64,000 nucleotides of DNA. Source: PFL25 sp046260155 (GTDB lineage: Bacteria > Chloroflexota > Anaerolineae > Anaerolineales > UBA4823). The notes beneath the pieces are model-generated. The model was not told where the DNA came from and searched no databases. It saw nothing but the letters and a program-made list of their open reading frames with translations. Position 1 is the stretch's first letter; every line of letters begins with the position of its first letter. Below, one piece after another: positions 18,617 to 26,732 of this stretch. The position numbers and the translations under genes were made by a program. The stretch spans positions 12,516 through 76,515 of the forward strand of contig JBJYXV010000013.1 of NCBI GenBank assembly GCA_046260155.1, written 5' to 3'.

Positions 18617-19693
18617 GTGAAATCAATTTACATAACTTCCCTTGAAAGGTATTCTGGAAAAACAGCCATTTGCCTGGCTTTAGGGAAACGACTGATGGCA
18701 GATGGTTTCAAAGTTGGTTACTTAAAACCGCTCAGTCTGCAGCCCTGGCGGGTGTCAGGTGAGGTCGCCGACGAAGATGCCACTTTCGTAAAAGAAATCC
18801 TGAGATTGGATGAACCACCTTGGGAATTGTCACCAGTGGTAGTTACACCGGAATTCTTAATTAAGCACATCAGTGATGGTGAAAATTCAAAGCTGATGGA
18901 CAAAGTAAAAAACGCGGTCCAATTAAAAGGTCAGGGTAAGGATCTGCTCCTTTTGGAAGGAGGTGCCAGTCTTCGAGAGGGGTATGCAGTTGGGTTGCCG
19001 ACGCCTGAGGTAGCCAGGGGATTAAGCAGCCACGTGTTGGTAACCGTAAAATACCGCTCCGATATCCGTGTCTTGGACGATACGCTATCTGCGAGGGTCC
19101 GTTTAGGTGATCTATTGAGCGGTGTGGTAATTAATCGCGTTCCCAGGGAAGCCGCCGATTTTATGAATAATTTTGGAATTCCATATATAGAAAAACGAGG
19201 TATTCCCGTCTTCGGATCTCTGCCTGAAAAACGCAGCCTGGCTGCCTTAACAGTGACCGAGTTGATAGAAGTTTTGCATGCAGAAGTCCTGACCAGGAAT
19301 TGCGATCTTGAAGCCATGGTTGAGACCCTGACGGTTGGTGCGATGACAGCCGATGTCGCCCTACACCGTTTCCGGGAATACACCAATAAAGCGGTCATAA
19401 CGGGTGGTGACCGGACTGATATCCAGCTGGCAGCTTTAGAAACCTCAACAACCTGCCTGGTCTTGACTGGCAACCTGCAGCCGAGTCCCTTGATCATTAG
19501 GCAGGCAGAAGATTTCGGTGTATCCGTACTTCTGGTGCGCGAGAATACCATGGAGACCGTCGAAGCCATTGAGCAGGTTTTTGGAAAAACGCGCCTCGGT
19601 CAACCTGACAAACTGGCTGAATTCGATGCTTTGTTCACCCAAAATCTGGATTTTGAGCGCCTTTACCAGAGTTTGGGATTAATCCAACCCTGA
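18617..19693 (+). CDS. P-loop (BioD-like) protein with DRTGG domain
   Basis: A GTG-started gene with AAGGAG upstream. The N terminus carries a dethiobiotin-synthetase-like NTPase fold: YITSLERYSGKTAICLALGK (P-loop), LLLLEGGASLREG, VINRVP. The C-terminal half (about residues 210-320) is a DRTGG domain, with the family motif present as VITGGDRTDIQLAAL. The same two-domain arrangement forms the N-terminal part of long phosphotransacetylases but no PTA catalytic domain is present here. Tight linkage to the ADP-forming CoA ligase suggests a regulatory or sensing role in acyl-CoA/acyl-phosphate metabolism (inference). Confidence 0.85.
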   Translation: MKSIYITSLERYSGKTAICLALGKRLMADGFKVGYLKPLSLQPWRVSGEVADEDATFVKEILRLDEPPWELSPVVVTPEFLIKHISDGENSKLMDKVKNAVQLKGQGKDLLLLEGGASLREGYAVGLPTPEVARGLSSHVLVTVKYRSDIRVLDDTLSARVRLGDLLSGVVINRVPREAADFMNNFGIPYIEKRGIPVFGSLPEKRSLAALTVTELIEVLHAEVLTRNCDLEAMVETLTVGAMTADVALHRFREYTNKAVITGGDRTDIQLAALETSTTCLVLTGNLQPSPLIIRQAEDFGVSVLLVRENTMETVEAIEQVFGKTRLGQPDKLAEFDALFTQNLDFERLYQSLGLIQP

Positions 19694-19769
19694 AGGATCA
19701 AGGTGATAGGGTGACCCGTGGCATAATCTCCCCATCCGTTCAAATTGGGTTACATTGAGAGGCTGAAAC

Positions 19770-20282
19770 ATGAATGTCAACGAAGCAATCCGCATGAAGC
19801 GAGCGGTGCGCCAGTTTAGCGACCAACCCCTTCCAGATGAAGCTGTCCAGGAAATCTTGAGGGCTGGCAGGCGCGCCCAATCCTCAAAGAATACACAACC
19901 CTGGCAGTTCATCGCAATTCGAGACAAAGGCACTCTTAAATCACTCTCAGAATGTGGGACTTATGCTGGTCACCTGGAAGGGGCTGCGTTGGGAGTTGCC
20001 ATCCTGACCCCAGATCCTAACGAGAGATTCAGCATCATGCTGGATGCTGGACAGGCATCCGCCTATATGCAGCTGGCTGCCTGGGAGCTGAAGATCGGCT
20101 CATGCCTGGCAACCATCTACGATCAAGATGCAGCCCGTCAGCTGCTGGGCTACCCGGAGAAACTGCATCTCAACATTGCTATCTCGTTCGGATACCCGGT
20201 GGATGATGCTTATCTGACCACACCTCCTCAGAAAGGTGGCCGACGTCCTTTCGATGACATTGTGCACTGGGACAGATGGTGA
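19770..20282 (+). CDS. Nitroreductase family flavoprotein
   Basis: A compact 170-residue FMN enzyme of the nitroreductase superfamily. FMN-phosphate contacts are in KRAVRQFSDQPL and the SSKNTQPWQF segment; ADAGQASAYMQLAAWELKIGSC is the typical dimer-helix region, here read as LDAGQASAYM. The C terminus has FGYPVD. It reduces an unidentified substrate with NAD(P)H. GAGAGG upstream supports the start. The following deacetylase-family gene begins five bases after its stop. Confidence 0.88.
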   Translation: MNVNEAIRMKRAVRQFSDQPLPDEAVQEILRAGRRAQSSKNTQPWQFIAIRDKGTLKSLSECGTYAGHLEGAALGVAILTPDPNERFSIMLDAGQASAYMQLAAWELKIGSCLATIYDQDAARQLLGYPEKLHLNIAISFGYPVDDAYLTTPPQKGGRRPFDDIVHWDRW

Positions 20283-20286
20283 ACGC

Positions 20287-21213
20287 TTGAGAACCTTTTA
20301 CAGCGATCAATTCCCAATTCCGCTGCCCCCGGACCACCGCTTCCCAATCGAAAAATACAGATTGCTGCGCCAGAGGATCCTTGCAGAAGAGATCCTCTCA
20401 GCAGATGATTTATGCGTTCCCACGCCTGCTACCCAGGACCAGCTGTGTTTATCCCATGCAGCAGGATATGTGGAAAAAGTCCTTTATGGGGGCTTGTCAG
20501 GTCGTGAGGTGCGCAGAATTGGCTTCCCGTGGTCACCAGAACTTGTAATTCGCTCCCGGCATTCGATTGGTGGAACGATTGCTGCCTGCCGGAATGCACT
20601 AAGCACAGGTGTTTCCGTAAACCTGTCGGGGGGTACTCACCACGCACACCATGATTATGGGAGCGGATACTGCGTGTTTAATGATTGTGCTGTGGCGATT
20701 AAGGTTCTTCAGCACGAAAACCTGGTGCGCTCAGTGATCATCATCGATTGTGATGTTCACCAGGGAGACGGGACCGCTGCCATTTTTGCTGGAGATCCCA
20801 GTGTATACACTTTTTCAATCCATGGGGCGCGCAACTTTCCATTCCATAAGGTGCCAGGCGATCTGGATATCGAATTGGAAGATGGCACCTCCGATGATGC
20901 ATACCTTCAAGCCCTGCAGATCGGTCTGATGAAAAGTATTAATAAATTCAGAAGTGATCTGGTGGTTTACCTGGCTGGCGCTGATCCTTATCATGATGAC
21001 CGCCTCGGCCGGCTTGCACTGACGAAGATAGGCCTTGCTCAGCGTGACCAGCTCGTGTTTCACACCTGTCATCAATCCGGAATTCCGGTTGCGATTGTCA
21101 TGGCTGGTGGATATGCACGGGATATAAACGATACCGTCAGCATCCATGCCGAAACCATCCGCCAGGCTGCAGCCCAAAGAATCCATCTCACGAACATTTC
21201 CTATGCCGCGTAA
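20287..21213 (+). CDS. Histone deacetylase family amidohydrolase
   Basis: Zinc-dependent deacetylase of the arginase/HDAC fold; bacterial members act on acetylpolyamines or other small acetylated amines, and the substrate here is unknown. Active-site signatures are SGGTHHAHHDYGSGYCVFND (tandem histidines), IDCDVHQGDGTA (two zinc ligands), and GADPYHDDRLGRLAL (third zinc ligand), with GGYA near the end. The frame is open upstream into the nitroreductase gene, but family members begin at the FYSDQF segment, so TTG 20287 is preferred. Its 3' end overlaps the M28 peptidase start by 11 bases. Confidence 0.9.
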   Translation: MRTFYSDQFPIPLPPDHRFPIEKYRLLRQRILAEEILSADDLCVPTPATQDQLCLSHAAGYVEKVLYGGLSGREVRRIGFPWSPELVIRSRHSIGGTIAACRNALSTGVSVNLSGGTHHAHHDYGSGYCVFNDCAVAIKVLQHENLVRSVIIIDCDVHQGDGTAAIFAGDPSVYTFSIHGARNFPFHKVPGDLDIELEDGTSDDAYLQALQIGLMKSINKFRSDLVVYLAGADPYHDDRLGRLALTKIGLAQRDQLVFHTCHQSGIPVAIVMAGGYARDINDTVSIHAETIRQAAAQRIHLTNISYAA

Positions 21214-22519
21214 TCCTAAGGTTTACCTGATCCTGATATTTGTTTTTTTGGTCCTGTGTGCTCTCCCACCCAGCGGCATGCGGCGAGCACATGCTGAATC
21301 CACGGATGCAGCCTACAAGCTGCTCGTTCAAGAAATGCTCGACCAGGTAGATCCGGGCAGCGTGCAGAACCTGATAGCTGAACTCAGTGGAGCTCAGCAG
21401 GTCATAATTGCTGGGCAGCCTTATACTATTGAAACTCGCGCTGCATTAAGCGGAGAGCCGGCTGCCCTGGCAGCCCAATACCTGTTCCAGTTCTATGAGG
21501 ACCTCGGGCTGCAGGTCGAATACAAGCCATTTTCTTTCATGGAGAATACATTAAACAATATCATCGCTCAGAAGAACGGATCTATCTTCCCCGAGCGCAT
21601 CTTCCTCATAACCAGCCATTACGATGACGTACCTGTCACCGGACCTGCACCAGGTGCAGACGATAATGCCAGCGGCACTGCAGGTGTGATGCTCGCCGCT
21701 AAAATTCTCAACCAGTATGATTTTGGCTGCACCCTGCGCTTTGTCAACTTTGGTGCAGAGGAATATGGCTTGATCGGCAGCAAGGATTATGCTCAAAAGG
21801 CATACTGTTCTGGAGAGGATATTCAAGGTGTGATCAATCTGGACATGATCGCCTGGAATACCCCGGGAAGCTCTCCCAACATGGATCTGCACGCGCTCTC
21901 ATCGATCCCTGGCTCAAATCAACTGGCGATAACCTTCCAGGATGTGGTCAGCGAATACAATCTTGATTTGATTCCCGAATTGGCTGACCCGGTCACCACC
22001 CGCAGCGATCACGCCAGCTTCTGGAGATACGAGGTCCCTGCCATCCTGGTGAGCGAGGATTGGGAGGACTTCAATCCCCATTACCATACCTCTGATGATG
22101 ATCTGGAAAGTCTCCAGGATATAGACTATTTCACATCCATGATCAAAGCCAGCCTGGGCACCCTGGCACAGGAGGGCTGCCTGGTGGAGGGCGGCTGGGG
22201 GACCATCTCTGGCCAGGTAGTAGACTCGCAAACCCTTCAGCCAGTTCCAGGCACGTCTGTGTGGTTGAATAATCCTGGTTGGGATTTCACTCAGTTCACC
22301 CGTAGCGACAGTAATGGTAATTACCAATTCACAGCGCTTGCTGGCTGGAACACTCTCACCGTGGATGGGCTTGGATACACACGAAGCGAGCTGGATGTCC
22401 TGATCTTAAAGAACCAGGACCTGGAGCAAAGTATCCAGATTGAAACGCTCTCGGAATCAGCGATTTATCTCCCGCTATCCGCCAATATCCGCCATGCCCC
22501 TCTGCCTGGCTGTCCATAG
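21203..22519 (+). CDS. Secreted M28-family metallopeptidase with C-terminal CarboxypepD_reg-like domain
   Basis: Start ATG 21203 (MPRNPKV) gives a clean signal peptide with a hydrophobic core and cleavage after AHA. The M28 zinc sites are seen in order: ITSHYDD (His), GADDNASG (bridging Asp), GAEEYGL (catalytic Glu and Glu ligand), NLDMIAW (Asp), and HYHTSDDD (His). These aminopeptidases remove N-terminal residues from peptides with two zinc ions. After about residue 335 a beta-sandwich of the carboxypeptidase-regulatory type follows (GTISGQVVDSQTLQPVPGTSVWL). Overlap with the deacetylase gene suggests one transcript. Confidence 0.88.
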   Translation: MPRNPKVYLILIFVFLVLCALPPSGMRRAHAESTDAAYKLLVQEMLDQVDPGSVQNLIAELSGAQQVIIAGQPYTIETRAALSGEPAALAAQYLFQFYEDLGLQVEYKPFSFMENTLNNIIAQKNGSIFPERIFLITSHYDDVPVTGPAPGADDNASGTAGVMLAAKILNQYDFGCTLRFVNFGAEEYGLIGSKDYAQKAYCSGEDIQGVINLDMIAWNTPGSSPNMDLHALSSIPGSNQLAITFQDVVSEYNLDLIPELADPVTTRSDHASFWRYEVPAILVSEDWEDFNPHYHTSDDDLESLQDIDYFTSMIKASLGTLAQEGCLVEGGWGTISGQVVDSQTLQPVPGTSVWLNNPGWDFTQFTRSDSNGNYQFTALAGWNTLTVDGLGYTRSELDVLILKNQDLEQSIQIETLSESAIYLPLSANIRHAPLPGCP

Positions 22520-22588
22520 ATATGCAAAACTTGCAGTACTAGATATTAGGCGAGTACAAAAACCAAGAATCAAAAGGTAGGCTGTCCG

Positions 22589-23122
22589 ATGAAGAACATT
22601 TCCATCGAACTTAGTGAATTTGAGGAATTATTCAAAGATCCCGATTTTGATCCCTTCGATCCTCACAGCCGTTGTGAATCGGGGATCTCTGATTTATTCA
22701 ACCAGACTCAGAATTTTCCAGCCAAAGAAACGGTTCAAATCACGATCTCTTTACCGGGCAACTCAGAAGATCTGGCTAGGCAGGATCAGATCAGGAATGC
22801 AATCCAGCGCTACTGTGCGGTAAGAATTTCTCAATCCGAGATGGAAATCCAGGAAATCCGTAAACAAGGGTTTCGTGATTTGCGTTGGGCTGTGATCATT
22901 TCAGTCTGCTTGCTTCTGTTTGCATTTCTGATCACGCAGCTGACTTTCCTGCCCGAGATTCTCCATTATCTGCTGTCCACCAGCGCAGGCATTATCGCCT
23001 GGGTGATGCTCTGGCCCCCTCTGGATAGCGTTTTTTATGAGTGGAGTCCTTACCGCCGGACCAAGCTACGCTACGAGCTATTGAAATCTGCCCAGGTGAA
23101 ACTCATCCCTCAAAAATCCTGA
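22589..23122 (+). CDS. Hypothetical protein with two membrane helices
   Basis: A 177-residue protein not assigned to a family. The first 100 residues are soluble and acidic at the start (EFEELFKDPDFDPFD). Two hydrophobic helices follow (about 108-127 and 133-150), and the C terminus is basic (SPYRRTKLRYELLKSAQVK). AAAGGTAGG lies upstream of ATG 22589. The N-terminal segment resembles a small dimerisation or sensor domain, but nothing firm can be said. Confidence 0.65.
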   Translation: MKNISIELSEFEELFKDPDFDPFDPHSRCESGISDLFNQTQNFPAKETVQITISLPGNSEDLARQDQIRNAIQRYCAVRISQSEMEIQEIRKQGFRDLRWAVIISVCLLLFAFLITQLTFLPEILHYLLSTSAGIIAWVMLWPPLDSVFYEWSPYRRTKLRYELLKSAQVKLIPQKS

Positions 23123-23168
23123 CCGATTAAATCACCCACCCTCTACATCCCCCAGGAGCAGGAAAACA

Positions 23169-23813
23169 ATTACCACATACAGCGATCAGACCAGCAGCTA
23201 TATCACTAACCTGTTTGCGGGTGAAGATTCCGCACTGGTGAATGCCCGGGAAGAATCCTCCAGGCAGGAATTACCAGCAATCAGGATCCTGGCAGAGGAA
23301 GGCCGTTTCCTCCAATTCCTGGTGCGTACCTGCGGTGCCAGGAAAGCCTTAGAGATCGGCACCCTGGGTGGCTATAGCGGTATCTGGATCGCGCGCGGTT
23401 TAGTGCCCGGAGGAAAGCTTTATACACTGGAGAGAGAACCCAAACATGCCGCGGTAGCAAGAAAGAACCTCGCAGCTGCGGGATTAAACGAGTTGGTCGA
23501 GGTGAGGGTTGGTGAAGCGATCGAGCTACTGGGCGCCCTCCATACAGAAGCACCGTTTGATTTCGTGTTCATTGATGCTGACAAATCGGGATACCCGGCA
23601 TATTTTGAATGGGCGTTGAACCATACTCGGGGCAGGGGCATCATTGCAGCACACAACGCATTTCAGGAAGGCAGCGTGATTGGAACAGTCCAGGATAATG
23701 AGCATACAGTGCTGATGCGGCAGTTTAACCAACAAATTGCGGGTGACAAACGCCTGATCAGCACTGTTTACCCGGCTGGGGACGGAACCCTGATTGTGGT
23801 GAAAAGGGGTTAA
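23169..23813 (+). CDS. Class I SAM-dependent O-methyltransferase (COMT-like)
   Basis: The fold shows EIGTLGGYSGIWIARGL (SAM loop), LYTLEREPKHAAVARKNL, and FIDADKSGYPAYFEWAL (metal-binding Asp). Family members usually start upstream of the first standard start codon (GTG 23238), and the in-frame upstream translation YSDQTSSYITNLFAGEDSAL matches the expected N terminus. No ATG, GTG or TTG exists in that frame between the stop at 23097 and 23238, so ATT 23169, preceded by AGGAG and AGGA, is proposed. The metal site usually reading D-N is H-N here (AAHNAF). Substrate unknown. Confidence 0.75.
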   Translation: MTTYSDQTSSYITNLFAGEDSALVNAREESSRQELPAIRILAEEGRFLQFLVRTCGARKALEIGTLGGYSGIWIARGLVPGGKLYTLEREPKHAAVARKNLAAAGLNELVEVRVGEAIELLGALHTEAPFDFVFIDADKSGYPAYFEWALNHTRGRGIIAAHNAFQEGSVIGTVQDNEHTVLMRQFNQQIAGDKRLISTVYPAGDGTLIVVKRG

Positions 23814-23867
23814 ATGATTGCAACTTTTCGAAGGCTGTTGCGTAGATCATAATGAGGAGGCAACAAA

Positions 23868-24065
23868 ATGTCTGATAGCAATCGCAGGCCTTTACGTCGT
23901 TCGAGAAATAACCGCATCTTGTTGGGTGTCTGCGGTGGTCTGGGTGAATTCTTTGGTATCAACCCGATCTGGTTCCGCCTGGCATTCATCATCGCTGCCA
24001 TCCCCGGTGGACTTCCGGGTATCTTGATTTACCTGATCCTGTGGTTGATCATCCCGAAAGCTTAA
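23868..24065 (+). CDS. PspC domain protein
   Basis: A 65-residue stand-alone PspC domain: basic N terminus, NRILLGVCGGLGEFFGINPIWFRLAFIIAA, then a second hydrophobic helix GILIYLILWLIIPKA. In the phage-shock response PspC is a membrane partner of stress regulators; small PspC proteins are common in Gram-positive bacteria and Chloroflexota. AGGAGG nine bases before ATG 23868 supports the start. No other psp genes are nearby. A strong hairpin follows at 24121. Confidence 0.93.
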   Translation: MSDSNRRPLRRSRNNRILLGVCGGLGEFFGINPIWFRLAFIIAAIPGGLPGILIYLILWLIIPKA

Positions 24066-24120
24066 TTTTTGAGTTGGACCGCCGTTCAAGCACCAGGTAG
24101 GCTCTGAAAGTTAAATTACA

Positions 24121-24159
24121 AAAGATGTGCAGAGTATTTTAAAGGCTTTGCGCATCTTT
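24121..24159. terminator. Bidirectional hairpin between convergent genes
   Basis: A 14-base-pair stem (24121-24134 with 24146-24159, two G-T wobbles) and an 11-base AT-rich loop separate the plus-strand PspC gene from a convergent minus-strand gene. The arms begin AAAGATG and end CATCTTT. There is no long T-run, so termination efficiency is uncertain. Confidence 0.65.
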
Positions 24160-24184
24160 GCAATTCTATACAGATAGATCTACC

Positions 24185-24829
24185 TCAAGATACTTTCCTA
24201 TCGAAATGGCGAAAATAAATAGACAGTAGAATAGACAGCGCCAGTAAAATTGGTCCCCAGGCAATGAAAGCACCAGCAGTAATTGGAGTATTTGTTGCGA
24301 AACCAATAACGCTCATGAACGAGAAAACTGCGTACAGAATGAACAACCAGCGAATAGTTTTATTGAGCATAGAGGAAGAGAAAAGAGGTGCGACAAATAC
24401 CGCTGCTAGCGAAGAGAAGAAGCCCCAACCCAAAATTTCCAGGGCAAACATCACTGAGCCCGATGCGTAGGGCAAAAATCGTGTCAAATCTGCTGGTACA
24501 TCTGGCAGGCTTTGTTGGATGACTGTAAGTTGAACAAAGCGATTGATACTCACCACGGCGGCAAACAAGATGATAAAGTTAACCCCAAGGGAACCTAGGA
24601 TCTTATTACCGTCCTGATTAACAAATCGAATAGCAGTAAATAGGATCACAACAACTGGTACAGTAATAAAAGTTACAATACCGCCACCTAGTTGTACGAG
24701 TGGGCCAGGTGGATCGGCAAAGCCTTCGATTGCTGTGGCGTAAATAAGTACAAGGATATAAATTCCTCCAAGAACCGCGAGAAATATCGATGCAAAAAAA
24801 CCTATTTGACTGGCAGTGTTCTTTTCCAT
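24185..24829 (-). CDS. Hypothetical integral membrane protein, about six helices
   Basis: A 214-residue hydrophobic protein with about six predicted helices and short polar loops. Motifs such as EILGWGFFSSLAAVFVAPLF and NKTIRWLF recur in uncharacterised bacterial membrane proteins, but no family can be named. The start ATG 24829 has GAGGGTG upstream. It is monocistronic as far as seen, ending against the bidirectional hairpin. Confidence 0.7.
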   Translation of the reverse strand: MEKNTASQIGFFASIFLAVLGGIYILVLIYATAIEGFADPPGPLVQLGGGIVTFITVPVVVILFTAIRFVNQDGNKILGSLGVNFIILFAAVVSINRFVQLTVIQQSLPDVPADLTRFLPYASGSVMFALEILGWGFFSSLAAVFVAPLFSSSMLNKTIRWLFILYAVFSFMSVIGFATNTPITAGAFIAWGPILLALSILLSIYFRHFDRKVS

Positions 24830-25040
24830 AATTCACCCTCTCTACATCTTTTTCAATTCAGGTATTTCAATCAAGTTTCACCCGTCGGCTGGCTGGAACC
24901 CTGAGACGGTTTTGCTTATGACCGGAGTGGTGAATTTGGCTGCGTAGCTCATGCGAAAGCCCCATCCGGTACAAAAATAGTTGGGTGTTGTTTGCTGTAT
25001 GCCATCCATATATCGCTTTTCACAAACATCTTTAATACCC

Positions 25041-26288
25041 TCAATTTGTGCTCGCCATTAGCGCCAGAAACCGATCTACATCGTACAGCGCCGATTGGGC
25101 TGCCGGGTTTACCTGTGGAAATGCCAGGTCAAAACCATGCTCCGTCCAGGGGTACACCACGTCAATGGCAGGTACTCCGGATTCAACCAGTTTTTCATAG
25201 AGTTCCACGTTGCCTTCCTTGGGATTCAGGCAGTCCCTGTCCCCTCGAAAGCTGAGGGTAGGTGGAGAGCCAGGATGAACGTGGTTGGTCGGGCAGGCCA
25301 TCCTGTACATATCAGGGACGTCTTCGGGATATCCGCCTAACAGGATATCCAACCGGCCGGCATACAGCATTGCATTTTTTGGATCAACTTTTGTGCCCAG
25401 GGGTACAGGAGGTTGACGCTTGTGGTTATATCGCTTGGAACCAGCCACCAGGTCCGTGGGAGGGTAGTAAGTGAGCAGGCCGCAAACAGACAGGTCGGTA
25501 CCGTTGAGATCCTCCGGTGTCAATTCAGGATTCTCAGGTGTATAGCCTGCCAGCAGGGCGATATGTGCCCCGGCAGAACCACCCCCTAAGACTACTTTAT
25601 TCGGGTCAATACCGAATCGTTCTGCATTCGCTTTCATCCAGGCAACTGCTCTTTTTGCGTCTCCGACCATACCGTAGATATCCGTTTCAGGAATAAGCCG
25701 GTAGGCAATATCCATCACGGTATGTCCCTGTGCAACCAGGTGACGAAAGAAAGGCCTAGAAAATAGATCTTTATCCCCAATTGCCCAGGCGCTTCCATGC
25801 AAGAAAATGTATGCCAGACCGCTCGTTTTTCCATCGGCTGGACGCCAGATGTCACACAGCAGTTGCCGGTCCGTGCCAGGTATGGTCCAGAAGGGGATAT
25901 CACGTTCCCAGATAGGCTCTGGAGAGGTTTTCAGTTTCAAATAAGGTGACCAGCGTCTCTTGAGCATGTGACCAGCTTGCTCTGGGAGTATCTGCTCCTG
26001 CCAGCCAGCACCAAAGGCTTTTTCAAAACTTTCATTCTCGCGGGTGCACCACCAGATGTACAAGCTCATCCAGCCCGCACCTAGGATCCCCATCGGAACA
26101 GCCCAGAAAGCACCAGATATCCAACCAAGAACAGCCCCAATTACACCCACTACCACCCAAATAGGAGACAATGCTGCGGCGAACATAGGTAAAAATAAGA
26201 CCATCAACAATTCAGCTTTTGGTTTCAGAAGGAATAAGGTGCACATTAGCAGTGACAAGCCCGAGAGAAAGTAAGCTAGTATTGTCAT
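25041..26288 (-). CDS. Alpha/beta hydrolase (HSL/acetylesterase-like) with N-terminal membrane helices
   Basis: About 85 N-terminal residues are hydrophobic (three or four helices), followed from about residue 135 by an alpha/beta hydrolase of the hormone-sensitive-lipase/BD-FAE type. The oxyanion motif reads YIFLHGSAWAIGDK, the nucleophile elbow GGGSAGAHIAL, the acid lies in LSFRGDRDCLNP and the histidine in TEHGFDLAF. It likely hydrolyses small acyl esters at the membrane. ATG 26288 is chosen over an upstream TTG because GGAGG is five bases before it. Same strand as the small gene and the LuxR regulator upstream. Confidence 0.85.
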   Translation of the reverse strand: MTILAYFLSGLSLLMCTLFLLKPKAELLMVLFLPMFAAALSPIWVVVGVIGAVLGWISGAFWAVPMGILGAGWMSLYIWWCTRENESFEKAFGAGWQEQILPEQAGHMLKRRWSPYLKLKTSPEPIWERDIPFWTIPGTDRQLLCDIWRPADGKTSGLAYIFLHGSAWAIGDKDLFSRPFFRHLVAQGHTVMDIAYRLIPETDIYGMVGDAKRAVAWMKANAERFGIDPNKVVLGGGSAGAHIALLAGYTPENPELTPEDLNGTDLSVCGLLTYYPPTDLVAGSKRYNHKRQPPVPLGTKVDPKNAMLYAGRLDILLGGYPEDVPDMYRMACPTNHVHPGSPPTLSFRGDRDCLNPKEGNVELYEKLVESGVPAIDVVYPWTEHGFDLAFPQVNPAAQSALYDVDRFLALMASTN

Positions 26289-26314
26289 GATTTCCTCCAA
26301 ATATGATTTACGGA

Positions 26315-26554
26315 TTAAATGCCATTGTCCACTTCTATCGGTTTGATAGAAATGAGTTTCAAACCCAGGTCGCGAATTCTTGCCAGGACACCATGCAATC
26401 CAGCTTGATCGAGCCAGCCTGTCAGCACCGTTTCCCCATCAGGTTCGTGCTGCATCGACAATCCTTCAAACTGCGCAGCCCAGCTGGGGCTCAGGTGACC
26501 AGCAACCTTGATTTCGAATAACTCGGGGGTGTTTAATATTCGTTTAGCATTCAT
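26315..26554 (-). CDS. Small conserved-looking protein of unknown function
   Basis: A 79-residue soluble protein (MNAKRILNTPELFEIKVAG...). ATG 26554 is chosen because GGAGGG stands seven bases upstream; the longer open frame has no such signal. The pattern FEIKVAGHLSPSWAAQFEGL, followed by GETVLTGWLDQAGLHGVLARIRDLGLKLISI, looks like a short ferredoxin-like alpha/beta unit that occurs beside LuxR/LAL regulators in Chloroflexota (from memory, not checked). It lies 26 bases upstream of the esterase and downstream of the LuxR gene, so it may share their transcript. Confidence 0.65.
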   Translation of the reverse strand: MNAKRILNTPELFEIKVAGHLSPSWAAQFEGLSMQHEPDGETVLTGWLDQAGLHGVLARIRDLGLKLISIKPIEVDNGI

Positions 26555-26732
26555 AGACGACCCTCCATAACGATTTTTGGGGCTTTGGCATCGCAGGTTT
26601 TTCCCTGCATATCTATTGATAAGTATAGATATCCGGATGGGCTTTGTCACCATGCTGTTGAGTAATCTTCAGCAAGTGGCTTTAGATTTGAGTATTACTC
26701 AAAGGTAGTATGTGGATAAGAGATTGCGGGAT

